From Solilutibacter tolerans (GTDB taxonomy: Bacteria; Pseudomonadota; Gammaproteobacteria; Xanthomonadales; Xanthomonadaceae): a stretch of 64,000 nucleotides of DNA. This document shows, piece by piece, positions 12,442 through 22,737 of the stretch; the stretch's first letter is position 1, and the number at the start of each line of letters is the position of its first letter. Both the position numbers and the translations under genes were made by a program. Where the stretch lies: contig NZ_FTLW01000001.1 of assembly GCF_900155935.1 (NCBI RefSeq), positions 372,001 to 436,000 on the forward strand, given 5' to 3'. The notes beneath the pieces are model-generated. The model made no database searches and was not told the DNA's origin. It was given only the letters and a program-made list of their open reading frames with translations.

Positions 12442-13070
12442 GGATGACGCCACGCGCGGCGATGATGCGTCGCCTCGCCATCGTCATCGCGTGTGGCCTC
12501 GCGCTGCCGTTGGCCGCATTCGCCGCGCCGCCCGCGTGGGTGCATCCGTTCGCCATCGCGCAAGTGGAGAACGCGCCGGCCGAGGCCTTGCTGGTGGTGG
12601 AGATTCCCGCCGGCGGCTTCACCAAGTACGAGATGGGCGAAGACGGCCTGTTGCACGTCGACCGCTTCATCGCGATGCCGATGGCGTATCCGGCCAATTA
12701 CGGCTCGATGCCGGGCACGCTCGCCGGCGATGGCGACCCACTGGATGCGCTGGTGCTCACCCGTGCGCCGTTGTATCCGGGCAGCGTGATCCGCTTCCGG
12801 CCACTGGGCGTGCTGCGCATGGTCGATGGTGGCGAGGCCGACGAGAAGATCATCGGCGTGCCGGTGGATGAGGTCGATGCCAGCTATGCCGGCATGCGCG
12901 AACTGAAAGATTTGTCGGCGCAGGAAATCGAGCGCATCGAGGCCTTCTTCCGCGTCTACAAGCAGCTGCCGCGCGGTGGCAAGACCGTGCAGCTCAACGG
13001 CTGGGGCGATGCCGCCGAAGCCCGTGCGGTCATTGATGCCGCGATGAAGCGCTACCCGGCGAAGCCCTGA
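12438..13070 (+). CDS. Secreted class A inorganic pyrophosphatase
   Basis: A 210-residue soluble pyrophosphatase that hydrolyses PPi to two Pi. The class A signature DGDPLDALVL (about residues 97-106) is present. So are the substrate-site residues in EIPAGGFTKYEM, the loop MAYPANYGSMPGT, VDGGEADEKII and FFRVYKQLPRGG. Unlike cytoplasmic Ppa it has an N-terminal extension with a Sec signal (MMRRLAIVIACGLALPLAAFAAPP), so it should act in the periplasm. ATG 12438 overlaps the phosphatase stop (ATGA). Its place in the operon suggests that it finishes phosphate release from pyrophosphate or pyrophosphorylated products. The family is clear; export is a strong prediction. Confidence 0.9.
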   Translation: MRMTPRAAMMRRLAIVIACGLALPLAAFAAPPAWVHPFAIAQVENAPAEALLVVEIPAGGFTKYEMGEDGLLHVDRFIAMPMAYPANYGSMPGTLAGDGDPLDALVLTRAPLYPGSVIRFRPLGVLRMVDGGEADEKIIGVPVDEVDASYAGMRELKDLSAQEIERIEAFFRVYKQLPRGGKTVQLNGWGDAAEARAVIDAAMKRYPAKP

Positions 13071-13094
13071 GCCGAAGCCACATCGCGCACGAAA

Positions 13095-13117
13095 AAACGC
13101 CCCGCATGCGGGGCGTT
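13095..13117. terminator. Bidirectional terminator after the pyrophosphatase gene
   Basis: AAACGCCCCGC and GCGGGGCGTTT form a long perfect stem around a minimal loop, with an A run before and T run after. It lies between two convergent genes. Confidence 0.85.
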
Positions 13118-13140
13118 TCTGTTTCCGTGGCGAAGGGCGA

Positions 13141-14655
13141 TCAGGCCGCCTGTTCGACCCGCGGGCCTTCCTGCAGCGCGCGCTTGACCATCGACACCAG
13201 CAGGTCCAGTTCGGCTTCGTCCATAGCGAAGTGCGGGGTGAAGCGCAGCGAGTTCTCGCCGCCGTGGATTACGCCGATGCCCTGTTCGCGCATCCATTCC
13301 TCGGTGCTGCCGGTGCCGTAGCCCTTGAAGCCCGGCGCCAGCTCGCAGGAGAACAGCAGGCCGGTGCCCTGGACCTTGGTGATCATGCCGCCGAGTTCGG
13401 CCTTCAACGCTTCCAGCTTCTGCAAGGCCTGCGTGCCACGGTCGCGGATGTTGGCGCGCAGCGCGGGCGTGAGCTGGCCGAGCACGGTGATCGCGACATC
13501 CAGTGCGCGCGGGTTGGCGGTCATAGTGTTGCCGTACAGGCCGCGCTTGTAGATGGCGGCGGCGGATTCGATGACGGCGACCACCGACAGCGGGTACTGG
13601 CCGGCGTTGAGCGCCTTGGAGTAGGTCTCCAGATCCGGCGCGGCGATGCCCTCGAAACCGGGGTAGTCGACAATGGAGAGATAGCCGGTCGCGCGCAGGC
13701 CGGCCTGGATCGAATCGACCAGCAGCAGGGCGCCATGCGCACGGGTGAGTTCGCGGGCGGCGTCGTAGAACGCGCGCGGCACGCTGCGGCCCGGATCGCC
13801 TTCGCCCATCACCGGCTCCAGGAACATCGCTTCGATGAACCAGCCGTTGGCCTCGGCATCGGCAAAGGCCTTCTCCAGCGCGGCCACGTCGTACGGCGGC
13901 ACGGTGATCACCGAATCCTCGTCACGGAAGCTGGCCAGGTACTGCACGTAGTTCTTGCGGCTGGAATCCGAATACAGCGCCGGGCGCTCGGTGCGGCCGT
14001 GGAAGGCGCCCTTCACGACCAGACGCTTAATGCTGCGGCCGGCGTGGCGTGCGCCCGGATCGGTCATGGTCTTGGCATTGGCATCGACGATACGCGAAGC
14101 CAGCGACACCGATTCGGAGCCCGAATTGAGGCACATGAAGTGGGTGTACGGGCAGCCGCCGATGGTCTGGCCGATTTCCTTGCGCATCGCGCGATCAAAC
14201 TTCAGCTGCGCGATGTTCGGGGTCATGATGTTCGCCATGACTTGCGGCTTGGCCATCGCTTCGAGCACGGCTTCGGGCGTGTGGCCGAGACCGAGCATCC
14301 CGTAGCCGCCGGAGTCGTGCAGCACCGCGCCCTTGAGCGTGACCACCCACGGCCCGCGCGCGGCCAGCGCGACATACGGGTTGACCGTGTCGGCCGAATA
14401 GAAATTGACGAAGCCGGCCTGGATCTTCTCCGCCTGCGCGGCCTCGTCCAGGTCGAGCAGTTCGGGGAATTCGCGGGCGATGACCGCGTACTCGGCGGCG
14501 GCGGCCTGCACGGCTTCCACCAGCGGCGGATGGGTGGCGGCGAAGCGGGCGAGGGTGGCGTCATCCAAGCCGGTGGTGCGGGCGTGGCCGTGGGCGCGCA
14601 GCGGCGCCAGGGTGTCGAGCAGGGTCATGTGCGGCTCCCCAAGGGTGGCAGTCAT
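13141..14655 (-). CDS. Class III pyridoxal-phosphate aminotransferase
   Basis: A 504-residue fold-type I aminotransferase. The cofactor-binding region has NSGSESVSLASRI (phosphate loop), KGAFHGRTERP, an acidic stretch LLLVDSIQAGLRATG and the Schiff-base Lys in YSKALNAGQYP (about residue 346). The C-terminal small domain has GTGLLFSCEL and NSLRFTPHF. The substrate is not evident; family members act on omega-amino groups of ornithine, lysine, GABA or other amines. The start at 14655 is fixed by GGAGGA seven to eight bases upstream. It is divergent from an Lrp/AsnC regulator with inverted repeats between, so regulation by that protein and an amino acid signal is likely. Confidence 0.9.
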   Translation of the reverse strand: MTATLGEPHMTLLDTLAPLRAHGHARTTGLDDATLARFAATHPPLVEAVQAAAAEYAVIAREFPELLDLDEAAQAEKIQAGFVNFYSADTVNPYVALAARGPWVVTLKGAVLHDSGGYGMLGLGHTPEAVLEAMAKPQVMANIMTPNIAQLKFDRAMRKEIGQTIGGCPYTHFMCLNSGSESVSLASRIVDANAKTMTDPGARHAGRSIKRLVVKGAFHGRTERPALYSDSSRKNYVQYLASFRDEDSVITVPPYDVAALEKAFADAEANGWFIEAMFLEPVMGEGDPGRSVPRAFYDAARELTRAHGALLLVDSIQAGLRATGYLSIVDYPGFEGIAAPDLETYSKALNAGQYPLSVVAVIESAAAIYKRGLYGNTMTANPRALDVAITVLGQLTPALRANIRDRGTQALQKLEALKAELGGMITKVQGTGLLFSCELAPGFKGYGTGSTEEWMREQGIGVIHGGENSLRFTPHFAMDEAELDLLVSMVKRALQEGPRVEQAA

Positions 14656-14681
14656 AGGCAATCCTCCATTATCTGCATTGG

Positions 14682-14742
14682 TTCGTCGAAAGGCAGCCAT
14701 TAAACAGACGAAATATCTGATAATTTCGTCGAATCGACGAAA
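14682..14742. promoter_or_regulatory. Operator region with three TTCGTCGA-type inverted repeats
   Basis: Three related sites lie between the divergent genes. TTTCGTCGAATCGACGAAA (14724-14742) is a perfect 8-3-8 palindrome. ACGAAAT...ATTTCGT (14708-14714/14723-14729) has 7-base arms around 8 bases and shares sequence with the first. TTCGTCGAA is at 14682-14690. The copy next to the regulator start suggests autoregulation. Confidence 0.7.
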
Positions 14743-14755
14743 CCGGGGCGCGCTC

Positions 14756-15187
14756 ATGCGGATCACCACTGCCGATCAGCAATTGCTCAGCCTGCTGCGC
14801 GAGAACGCCCGTGCCTCGACGGCCGAGATCGCGCGGCGGCTCAGGCTTTCGCGCACCACTGTGCAAAGCCGCATCGACCGGCTGGAACGCGATGGCGTGA
14901 TCGCCGGGTACACGGTGCAGGTAAGCGAGGCAGCCGAACGCGGCCATATCCGCGCCTATATATCGGTGACGGTGATGCCGCGACAGATGCCGTCGGTGGT
15001 TGAGGAGTTGCAGGCGATGCCCGAGGTTCGCGCACTGCATTCGGTCAGTGGCCCATCGGACCTGATGGCGGTAGGCGTGGTGCCGACGGTCGAGGCGATG
15101 GACGAACTGACTGATCGCATCGGCATGGTAGATGGTGTCGAGCGCACGACCTCCTCCATCGTGCTTTCCACCAAGTTTGACCGTTAA
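14756..15187 (+). CDS. Lrp/AsnC-family transcriptional regulator
   Basis: A 143-residue regulator. An N-terminal winged helix-turn-helix (residues about 4-60) contains LSLLRENARASTAEIARRLRLSRTTVQSRIDRLERDGVI. A RAM ligand-binding domain follows (about 65-140), with YISVTVMPRQ, VRALHSVSGPSDLMAVG and the C-terminal TTSSIVLSTKFDR. It lies divergently 100 bases from an aminotransferase gene, and strong palindromes in the gap are the likely operators. The ligand is probably an amino acid related to the aminotransferase substrate, which is inference. The next gene, queA, starts 54 bases later and appears to have its own promoter (TAAAAT at 15209-15214). Confidence 0.95.
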   Translation: MRITTADQQLLSLLRENARASTAEIARRLRLSRTTVQSRIDRLERDGVIAGYTVQVSEAAERGHIRAYISVTVMPRQMPSVVEELQAMPEVRALHSVSGPSDLMAVGVVPTVEAMDELTDRIGMVDGVERTTSSIVLSTKFDR

Positions 15188-15241
15188 GCCGGGCGCTGGC
15201 CCCCTGCGTAAAATGCGCGCTTGTTGTCCTGATCGACTGTC

Positions 15242-16272
15242 TTGAAGAAATCCGACTTCCATTTCGATTTGCCGCCCGAGCTCATCGCGCAGGCACCGTT
15301 GCCCGAGCGTTCGGCCAGCCGTCTCTTGGTTGTGCCGCCAGGCAACGCGCCGTTTGAAGATCGCGGTATCCGTGATTTGCCATCGCTTCTACGTGAAGGC
15401 GACTTGCTGATCTTCAACGACACGCGGGTGATTCCGGCGCGTTTGTTCGGTAACAAGGCGACGGGTGGTCGCGTCGAAATCCTGATCGAACGTTTGCTGC
15501 CAGACAACGAGGCGCGTGCGCAGATCGGTGCAAGCAAGACGCCGAAACCCGGTAGCCGCATCACGCTGGATGCAGGTGGCGAGGTGGAAGTGATGGGGCG
15601 TGATGACGCGTTCCATCAGCTGCGTTTCCATGTCGATGCGCCGCTGGAAAAATGGTTGGTCGATGCGGGACGCCTGCCATTGCCGCCCTACATCGAGCGT
15701 GCGCCCGATGCCGCCGACAGCGAGCGCTACCAGACCGTCTTCGCGCGTCATACGGGCGCAGTGGCCGCGCCGACCGCGGGCCTGCATTTCGATGAGGCTT
15801 TGCTCGACGAGTTGCGCGCAGGCGGCATTGAGTTCGGCCATGTGACATTGCATGTCGGCGCGGGCACGTTCCAACCGATGCGGGTAGAGAGCGTGTACGA
15901 ACACGTGATGCACAGCGAATGGCTGAACGTGGGCGCGGAGCTGGTGCAGCAGGTGCGGCGCACGCGCGAGCGTGGCGGGCGCGTGATCGCTGTCGGTACG
16001 ACCGTGGTGCGTGCGCTGGAAAGCGCGATGCGCGAGGGCGCGTTGCAGCCGTTCGCTGGCGAGACGCAGATTTTCATCTTTCCCGGCTACCGCATCCAAA
16101 GCGTGGATGCGATGGTCACCAATTTCCATTTGCCGGAGAGCACGCTGTTGATGCTGGTGTCGGCGTTCGTCGGGCGCGAGCGGATTCTTGCCGCGTACCA
16201 ATATGCGGTGGCGCAGCGCTACCGCTTCTTCAGTTATGGGGATGCGATGTTGTTGTTTTCGAAGGACGCAGG

Positions 16273-16276
<4 letters not shown>
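15242..16276 (+). CDS. queA: S-adenosylmethionine:tRNA ribosyltransferase-isomerase
   Basis: An enzyme of queuosine synthesis that transfers and isomerises the ribosyl part of SAM onto preQ1-modified tRNA. The 344-residue length is normal. Signatures: [27 protein letters not shown] at the N-terminus, [42 protein letters not shown] and [18 protein letters not shown]. The start codon is TTG 15242, required by the conserved N-terminus; no in-frame ATG or GTG fits better, and no strong Shine-Dalgarno is visible. A TAAAAT -10-like box lies 28 bases before it. The queA stop overlaps a short ORF, and a highly structured spacer then leads to tgt, the enzyme that inserts preQ1 earlier in the same pathway. 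Confidence 0.97.
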
Positions 16277-17576
<1,300 letters not shown>

Positions 17577-17651
17577 CGCGCCAAGGCCTTGGAAACCGGG
17601 GAAGTCGGCCACATGGCATAATTCCACGTTGATTTTTGATCGGATGGAAAG

Positions 17652-17993
17652 ATGAACCCTCTCGACCTGTTGATTCCGGCCGCCTACGCGCAGGCAGCCG
17701 CCCCCGCACCGCAAGGTGGTGGTCTGGGCATGATGCTGATGCCGTTGATCCTGATCGCGGTGATGTACTTCCTGATGATCCGCCCGCAGATGAAGCGTGC
17801 CAAAGAGCATCGTTCGATGCTGGAAGCGCTGAGCCGCGGCGATGAAGTCCTCACCAACGGTGGCCTGGCGGGCGTAGTCACCGACATCGGCGACAACTTC
17901 GTCACCATCGAGGTTGCCGACAACGTGCGCGTGCGCGTGCAGAAGTCCGCCGTTGGTAACGTGCTGCCTAAGGGTTCGCTGAAAGCCTCCTGA
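17652..17993 (+). CDS. yajC: Sec translocon accessory protein YajC
   Basis: A 113-residue inner-membrane protein that associates with SecDF. One membrane segment (about residues 25-45, GMMLMPLILIAVMYFLMIRPQMKR) has the hallmark FLMIRPQ. A basic cytoplasmic domain follows, with GDEVLTNGGLAGVVTDIGDNFVTIEVADNVRVRVQKSAV. The N-terminal segment contains the Pro/Ala stretch AAPAP. A CATAAT -10-like box is at 17617-17622, but transcription from queA-tgt is also possible. secD starts 52 bases later. Confidence 0.97.
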   Translation: MNPLDLLIPAAYAQAAAPAPQGGGLGMMLMPLILIAVMYFLMIRPQMKRAKEHRSMLEALSRGDEVLTNGGLAGVVTDIGDNFVTIEVADNVRVRVQKSAVGNVLPKGSLKAS

Positions 17994-18045
17994 TCCATTC
18001 CACTCCTAGCGCGTGGCCCTTGCACGGGTCACGCGGGTGATCGCC

Positions 18046-19920
18046 ATGCTTGAGTTTCCGCGCTGGAAATACATCGTCATCCTGTTGGTGCTGTTGGTCA
18101 GCACTATTTACTCGCTGCCCAATCTGTATCCGAAGGATCCTTCTGTGCAGGTCACTGCCAATCGCGGTGCTGCCACGGGCATCACCTTGAAGCAGAAGGT
18201 CGAGGCTGGTGTCGCTGCCTCGGGCCTGAAGCCCAAGGCGATTGAGATGGAGAAGGACGACACCGTGATGGTGCGGCTGTCCTCGCCCGACCAGCAAACC
18301 CAGTTGCAGGACACACTGCGTGGCACCTTGGGGCAGGATTATTCGGTGGCGCTGAACTTGTTGCCGACGGTGCCGAAGTGGCTGGAAAGCATTGGTGCGC
18401 AACCGATGTCGCTGGGCCTGGACTTGCAGGGCGGCATCAGCTTCCTGATGCAGGTCGAGCAGAACGAAGCGATCCAGAAGCGCATGGAGGCCTATGCCGA
18501 GAACATGCGCGGCATCCTGCGTGATGCACGCATCCAGTACCGTTCGGTGGACGTGCGCCCGGACCACAGCGTGGCGATCTCGTTCCAGCCGGGCGTGAAT
18601 GCCGATGATGCCCAAGCAGCCCTGATCAAGGGCTTGGGGTCGCCGGCTGCAGGTGGCCCCGGATTCACTTGGTCGGTCAGCAACGGCAACCTTAGTGCCC
18701 GCCTGTCAGACGCCGAGGTCAACAAGATCGCGGTCGACGCCGTGGACCAGAACCGTACCGTCATCGCTGAGCGTATCAACGCGTTGGGTGTGGCTGAGCC
18801 GGTGCTGCAGCGTCAAGGCGCGGACCGTTTGGTGATCCAGCTACCGGGCTTGCAGGACACCGCTGAAGCCAAGCGCCAGATTGGTGCTACCGCGACATTG
18901 GAATTCCGCGCAGTGACCGGTGATGAAGCCGCCGCTGCAGCAGCAAAAGCCAGTGGCCAGGTGCCGCCGGATTCGCGCATCTACAACATGCAGGAGGGTG
19001 GCCAGATCCTGCTTTCCAAGCGCGTACTGGTCTCGGGCGATCAACTGCTTTCCGCGGTGCCCGGTGTCGATCCGCAATCCGGTTCGCCCGACGTGAGCAT
19101 CACGCTGAATGCTGCCGGCGGCAAACGTATGCTGGACCACACGCTTGAAAACGTGGGCAAGCGTCTGGGCATCGTCTACATCGAACGCATCCCGACCGTG
19201 ACGATGGTGGATGGCAAGGAAGTGCAGGGCTCGCGCGTGGAAGAACGCGTGATCAGTGCCTCCACCATCCAAGGTGTGTTCGGCAACCAGTTCCACACCA
19301 CCGGCCTGTCTTCGGAAGAGGCGCAGAGCCTGTCCAAGCAGCTGAAATCCGGTGCTTTGGCAGCACCGATGTTCTTCGCTGATCAGCGCACCATCGGTCC
19401 GAGCCTGGGTAAGGAGAACGTCGAGCGCGGCACCAAGGCGGTCGCCTTTGCGTTTCTGTTTACGCTCGCTTTTTTCTTGATCTACTACCGCATGTTCGGC
19501 GTGGTCACCAGCTTGGCCTTGCTGATGAACTTGTTGATGGTGGTCGCAGTGTTGTCGCTGTTTGGCGCGACGATGACATTGCCCGGCTTCGCCGGTTTGG
19601 CATTGACGGTTGCGATGTCGGTGGATGCCAACGTCTTGATCAACGAACGAATACGTGAAGAGTTGCGAGCGGGCATGCCGCCCAAGGCCGCGATCGCGAC
19701 CGGTTACGACAAGGCATCGGGCACCATCTTCGACGCCAACATGACTGCACTCTTGGCGGGTATCGCCCTGTACGCCTTCGGCACCGGCCCACTGAAGGGC
19801 TTCGCGCTGACGATGGTCGTCGGCATCCTTACCTCGGTATTCACGGCCGTTACCGTGTCACGCGCACTTGCCACGCTGATTTACGGCGGCCGCAAGAAGC
19901 TGAAGTCGATCGCGATCTGA
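18046..19920 (+). CDS. secD: Protein translocase subunit SecD
   Basis: A 624-residue RND-family membrane protein that uses the proton gradient to complete Sec export. The first membrane segment is YIVILLVLLVSTIYSLPNLYPKDP. The P1 periplasmic domain includes LGLDLQGGISFLMQVE, and the later region has VNKIAVDAVDQNRTVIAERINALGVAEPVLQRQGADRLVIQLPG. Five clustered membrane helices at the C-terminus include TVAMSVDANVLINERIREELR. The start at 18046 (MLEFPRWKYIVI) is preferred over an upstream ATG-less extension, and GGGTGA lies before it. secF begins 13 bases after its stop. Confidence 0.97.
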   Translation: MLEFPRWKYIVILLVLLVSTIYSLPNLYPKDPSVQVTANRGAATGITLKQKVEAGVAASGLKPKAIEMEKDDTVMVRLSSPDQQTQLQDTLRGTLGQDYSVALNLLPTVPKWLESIGAQPMSLGLDLQGGISFLMQVEQNEAIQKRMEAYAENMRGILRDARIQYRSVDVRPDHSVAISFQPGVNADDAQAALIKGLGSPAAGGPGFTWSVSNGNLSARLSDAEVNKIAVDAVDQNRTVIAERINALGVAEPVLQRQGADRLVIQLPGLQDTAEAKRQIGATATLEFRAVTGDEAAAAAAKASGQVPPDSRIYNMQEGGQILLSKRVLVSGDQLLSAVPGVDPQSGSPDVSITLNAAGGKRMLDHTLENVGKRLGIVYIERIPTVTMVDGKEVQGSRVEERVISASTIQGVFGNQFHTTGLSSEEAQSLSKQLKSGALAAPMFFADQRTIGPSLGKENVERGTKAVAFAFLFTLAFFLIYYRMFGVVTSLALLMNLLMVVAVLSLFGATMTLPGFAGLALTVAMSVDANVLINERIREELRAGMPPKAAIATGYDKASGTIFDANMTALLAGIALYAFGTGPLKGFALTMVVGILTSVFTAVTVSRALATLIYGGRKKLKSIAI

Positions 19921-19933
19921 GGAAGCACACGAC

Positions 19934-20935
19934 ATGAAGATTTTTCCGCTGACCCTGATCCCGAACGACACCAAGATCGACTTCATGCGCTTGCGCATTG
20001 TGTCGCTCTTTGTCGCCATCCTCATCGCCCTGGCGGCTGTGGGTGCCATCGCCACCAAGGGCTTCAACTTCGCACTGGATTTCACCGGCGGCGTAGGCGT
20101 GGAGTTGCACTTCAACACCCCGCCCGGCGTGGACGCTGTGCGTGATCGCTTGACTGCCGCCGGCTTCGAAAGCGCACAGGTGCAGACCTACGGCACCGGC
20201 AGCGACTTGCTGATCCGCCTGCAGGACAACGGCGAACATGCCGCGCAGACCGGCAACGTAGGCGGCGCGCAGCAAAGCGGCGAAGCGGCCGCGGCGGGCA
20301 TTGCCCAGCAGATCGCCAAGGCAGCCTCCACGCCGGACAACCAGGCCGAAGTACGCAGCAGCTCGGTGATCAGTGCACAGGTGGGCCGTGATCTGGCCAA
20401 GAATGCCGCGATGGCGATGGCCTTCGTGATCATCGGCTTCATGGCCTACATCGCGTTCCGCTTCGAATGGAAGTTCGCGGTGGCCGCCATCCTGACCACT
20501 CTGCACGACGTCTTGGTGGTGGCGGGTTTCTTCGCTTTCACCCAGCGTGAGTTCGACTTGACGTTGATGGCGGGTTTGCTGACGGTGATGGGCTTCTCGA
20601 TCAACGACACCATCGTGGTGTTCGACCGTGTGCGCGAGAACTTCCGCACCATGCGCGCCGACCCGTTGACCGTGCTCAACACCTCCATCAACCAGACGCT
20701 CTCGCGCACGATCATCACCTCGTTCGTCGCGTTCCTGACCGGCCTCGCGCTCTACATCTACGGTGGTGGTTCGCTGGAAGGCATGGCGATGTCGCAGATG
20801 CTGGGCATCGTGATCGGCACGCTTTCGTCGATCTTTGTCGCCTGCACCTTGCTGACCTATGGTCCGCTCAAGGTGACCAAGCAGGACTTGTTGCCGAAGG
20901 CGCGTGACGAGGCGGCGCTGGCACGCCGTCCCTGA
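19934..20935 (+). CDS. secF: Protein translocase subunit SecF
   Basis: A 333-residue partner of SecD. It has an N-terminal membrane helix (about 15-40), the conserved ALDFTGGVGVELHF segment in the periplasmic domain, then five membrane helices including MAMAFVIIGFMAYIAFRFEWKFAVAAI, GFSINDTIVVFDRVRENFR and LYIYGGGSLEGMAMSQMLGI. The Gln/Ala-rich insert between about 105 and 140 (GGAQQSGEAAAAGIAQQIAKAAS) is longer than in E. coli. A strong terminator follows, ending the queA-tgt-yajC-secDF block. Confidence 0.97.
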   Translation: MKIFPLTLIPNDTKIDFMRLRIVSLFVAILIALAAVGAIATKGFNFALDFTGGVGVELHFNTPPGVDAVRDRLTAAGFESAQVQTYGTGSDLLIRLQDNGEHAAQTGNVGGAQQSGEAAAAGIAQQIAKAASTPDNQAEVRSSSVISAQVGRDLAKNAAMAMAFVIIGFMAYIAFRFEWKFAVAAILTTLHDVLVVAGFFAFTQREFDLTLMAGLLTVMGFSINDTIVVFDRVRENFRTMRADPLTVLNTSINQTLSRTIITSFVAFLTGLALYIYGGGSLEGMAMSQMLGIVIGTLSSIFVACTLLTYGPLKVTKQDLLPKARDEAALARRP

Positions 20936-20957
20936 TCGGCAGGCAACCTGGCAAAAG

Positions 20958-20984
20958 AAAAGGCCCGCATCTGCGGGCCTTTTT
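20958..20984. terminator. Terminator after secF (shared with suhB)
   Basis: AAAAGGCCCGC and GCGGGCCTTTT form a perfect stem around ATCT, followed by more T. It is symmetrical, between convergent genes. Confidence 0.88.
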
Positions 20985-21004
20985 CATGGCGTCTATCTCA
21001 AGGC

Positions 21005-21826
21005 TTAGACGCGGAAGGTTGCCGCATAACCGCTGTCCACCACGACTTTTTGCAGCGCTTCGGCCACGCGCACATTGCCGGCGATGAGGAAGCGGCTGTC
21101 GATGCCACGTGCATCCATCGGTTTGGTCGGCGCGCCCTTCTGGTCGCAGACCTTGCCGCCTGCCTCGCGCACCATCAGCACGCCGGCGGCGATATCCCAC
21201 GGTTTCACGCCGCCTTCGTAATAGGCATCCAGCCGGCCTGCGGCGACATAGGCGAGATCAAGCGCGGCCGATCCGGCGCGGCGAATGTCCTCGGCCTGCG
21301 TCATCAGCTGACGGGTGCATTCCAGCTGCGCGCCCAGACGCTCACGCTCGCGAGGATGGAAGCCCGTGCCGATCAGCGCGCCTTCCAGCGTCTTGCGCTC
21401 GGCCACGCGGATGCGCTTGTCGTTGAGCACTGCGCCGTAGCCCTTGCTGGCGGTGAACAGCTCATTGCGGATCGGGTCGAAGATGACGCCGTGGACCGGC
21501 TCGCCATTCTCGACCAACGCGATCGACACGCACCAGTGAGGCAGGCCGCGTAGGTAATTGCTGGTGCCATCCAGCGGGTCGATGACCCAGGTGCTGCGGC
21601 CCTTGCCCTGCAGGCCGCCTTCCTCTCCCAGAATGGCGTAGTCGGGTGCGGCGCGGCGCAGTTCGCGCACGGCGGCTTCTTCGGCCTGCGAATCGACTTC
21701 GCTGGCGTAATCCTGGCGACCCTTTTCGACCACGTTGAGGGCGTCCAGACGGCTGAGGTTGCGCAAGAGCACGTTGCCGGCGGAACGGGCCGCCTTGACC
21801 ATGAGGGTGACTGCAGGTTTCTGCAT
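21005..21826 (-). CDS. suhB: Inositol-1-monophosphatase family protein SuhB
   Basis: A 273-residue Mg-dependent phosphatase-fold protein. In E. coli SuhB also acts in rRNA transcription complexes. Metal-site motifs: ILGEEGG (about 65-71), [15 protein letters not shown] (about 84-98) and [18 protein letters not shown] (about 215-232). The start at 21826 ([17 protein letters not shown]) is the family's typical N-terminus. It is divergent from trmJ with about 70 bases between, the usual suhB/trmJ arrangement in gammaproteobacteria. Confidence 0.96.
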   Translation of the reverse strand: MQKPAVTLMVKAARSAGNVLLRNLSRLDALNVVEKGRQDYASEVDSQAEEAAVRELRRAAPDYAILGEEGGLQGKGRSTWVIDPLDGTSNYLRGLPHWCVSIALVENGEPVHGVIFDPIRNELFTASKGYGAVLNDKRIRVAERKTLEGALIGTGFHPRERERLGAQLECTRQLMTQAEDIRRAGSAALDLAYVAAGRLDAYYEGGVKPWDIAAGVLMVREAGGKVCDQKGAPTKPMDARGIDSRFLIAGNVRVAEALQKVVVDSGYAATFRV

Positions 21827-21898
21827 GGGGAGCCGCCTGGATTGAGTAAAGAACGAAGTCCGGCCTCGAAACCGGGCGCGCAGTTTAACATTCGCAGG

Positions 21899-22672
21899 AT
21901 GAGCCATGTCCCTGTTTCAATCGCCGACCGCATCCGCATCGTCCTGGTCGGTACCCAGCATCCCGGCAACTTGGGGTCTGCTGCCCGCGCCATGCGCACG
22001 ATGGGCTTGACCCGGATGGTGCTGGTGGCCCCGGAGAAGGCGCCCAATCTCGACACCACTTCAATGGCCGCCGGCGCAGAGGCGCTGGTCTTCGATGCCC
22101 CAGTCTTCCCCACACTGGAAGATGCGGTAGCCGATTGTCGGCTGGTGCTGGGTTGCACGGCCCGCAGCCGAAGAATCGCTTTGGAGGAGCTGTCACCACG
22201 CGATGCCGCCGCGCGCGCAGTCAAAGCCGCGACGGCCCAGGGCGATGTCGCCTTGGTATTCGGGCGCGAGCGCACGGGCCTGGACAACCACGAATTACAG
22301 CTCTGCCATGCTGCTGTGCACATCCCGTCTGACCCCGAGTTCAGTTCGCTGAACCTGGCTGCAGCGGTGCAGGTGTTGGCTTACGAGGCCCGGGTGGCAT
22401 TGTTGGATGCTGCCGAACGCCCGGTTATGCCGGTCGACGAGCCCATTGAGCCACCGGCCTCCCATGCGGAGTTGGAGGGCTTCTTCACCCAATTGTCAGA
22501 CACCTTGGAAGCCATCGATTTCCACAAGGGGCGCACGCCCGAGTCCGCGGAGCGTAAATTGCGGCGCATCTTTCTCCGCGCCGAGATGAATGCACGGGAG
22601 GTGCGCCTGATGCGCGGTGTATTAGCAGATGCGCAACGCATGGCTCGGCTGGCGAACGAGCCCGGCCCGTGA
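21899..22672 (+). CDS. trmJ: tRNA (cytidine/uridine-2'-O-)-methyltransferase TrmJ
   Basis: A SPOUT-class methyltransferase of 257 residues that 2'-O-methylates position 32 of tRNAs. The N-terminal motif is [26 protein letters not shown]. The trefoil knot motifs [15 protein letters not shown] and [22 protein letters not shown] are complete. The C-terminal helical extension (about 190-257, [31 protein letters not shown]) is characteristic of TrmJ. ATG 21899 is chosen for the family N-terminus. Confidence 0.96.
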   Translation: MSHVPVSIADRIRIVLVGTQHPGNLGSAARAMRTMGLTRMVLVAPEKAPNLDTTSMAAGAEALVFDAPVFPTLEDAVADCRLVLGCTARSRRIALEELSPRDAAARAVKAATAQGDVALVFGRERTGLDNHELQLCHAAVHIPSDPEFSSLNLAAAVQVLAYEARVALLDAAERPVMPVDEPIEPPASHAELEGFFTQLSDTLEAIDFHKGRTPESAERKLRRIFLRAEMNAREVRLMRGVLADAQRMARLANEPGP

Positions 22673-22737
22673 GCCTGTGCGCAGCCCCGGGCTTTCCGGT
22701 AGTCTGCGAGCTGCTTCCCGCCCGTAATTGAGCGTCC

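Noticed and set aside
13231-14703. A 490-codon open frame on the plus strand
   Set aside because: It is antisense to the class III aminotransferase and shows no protein domain.
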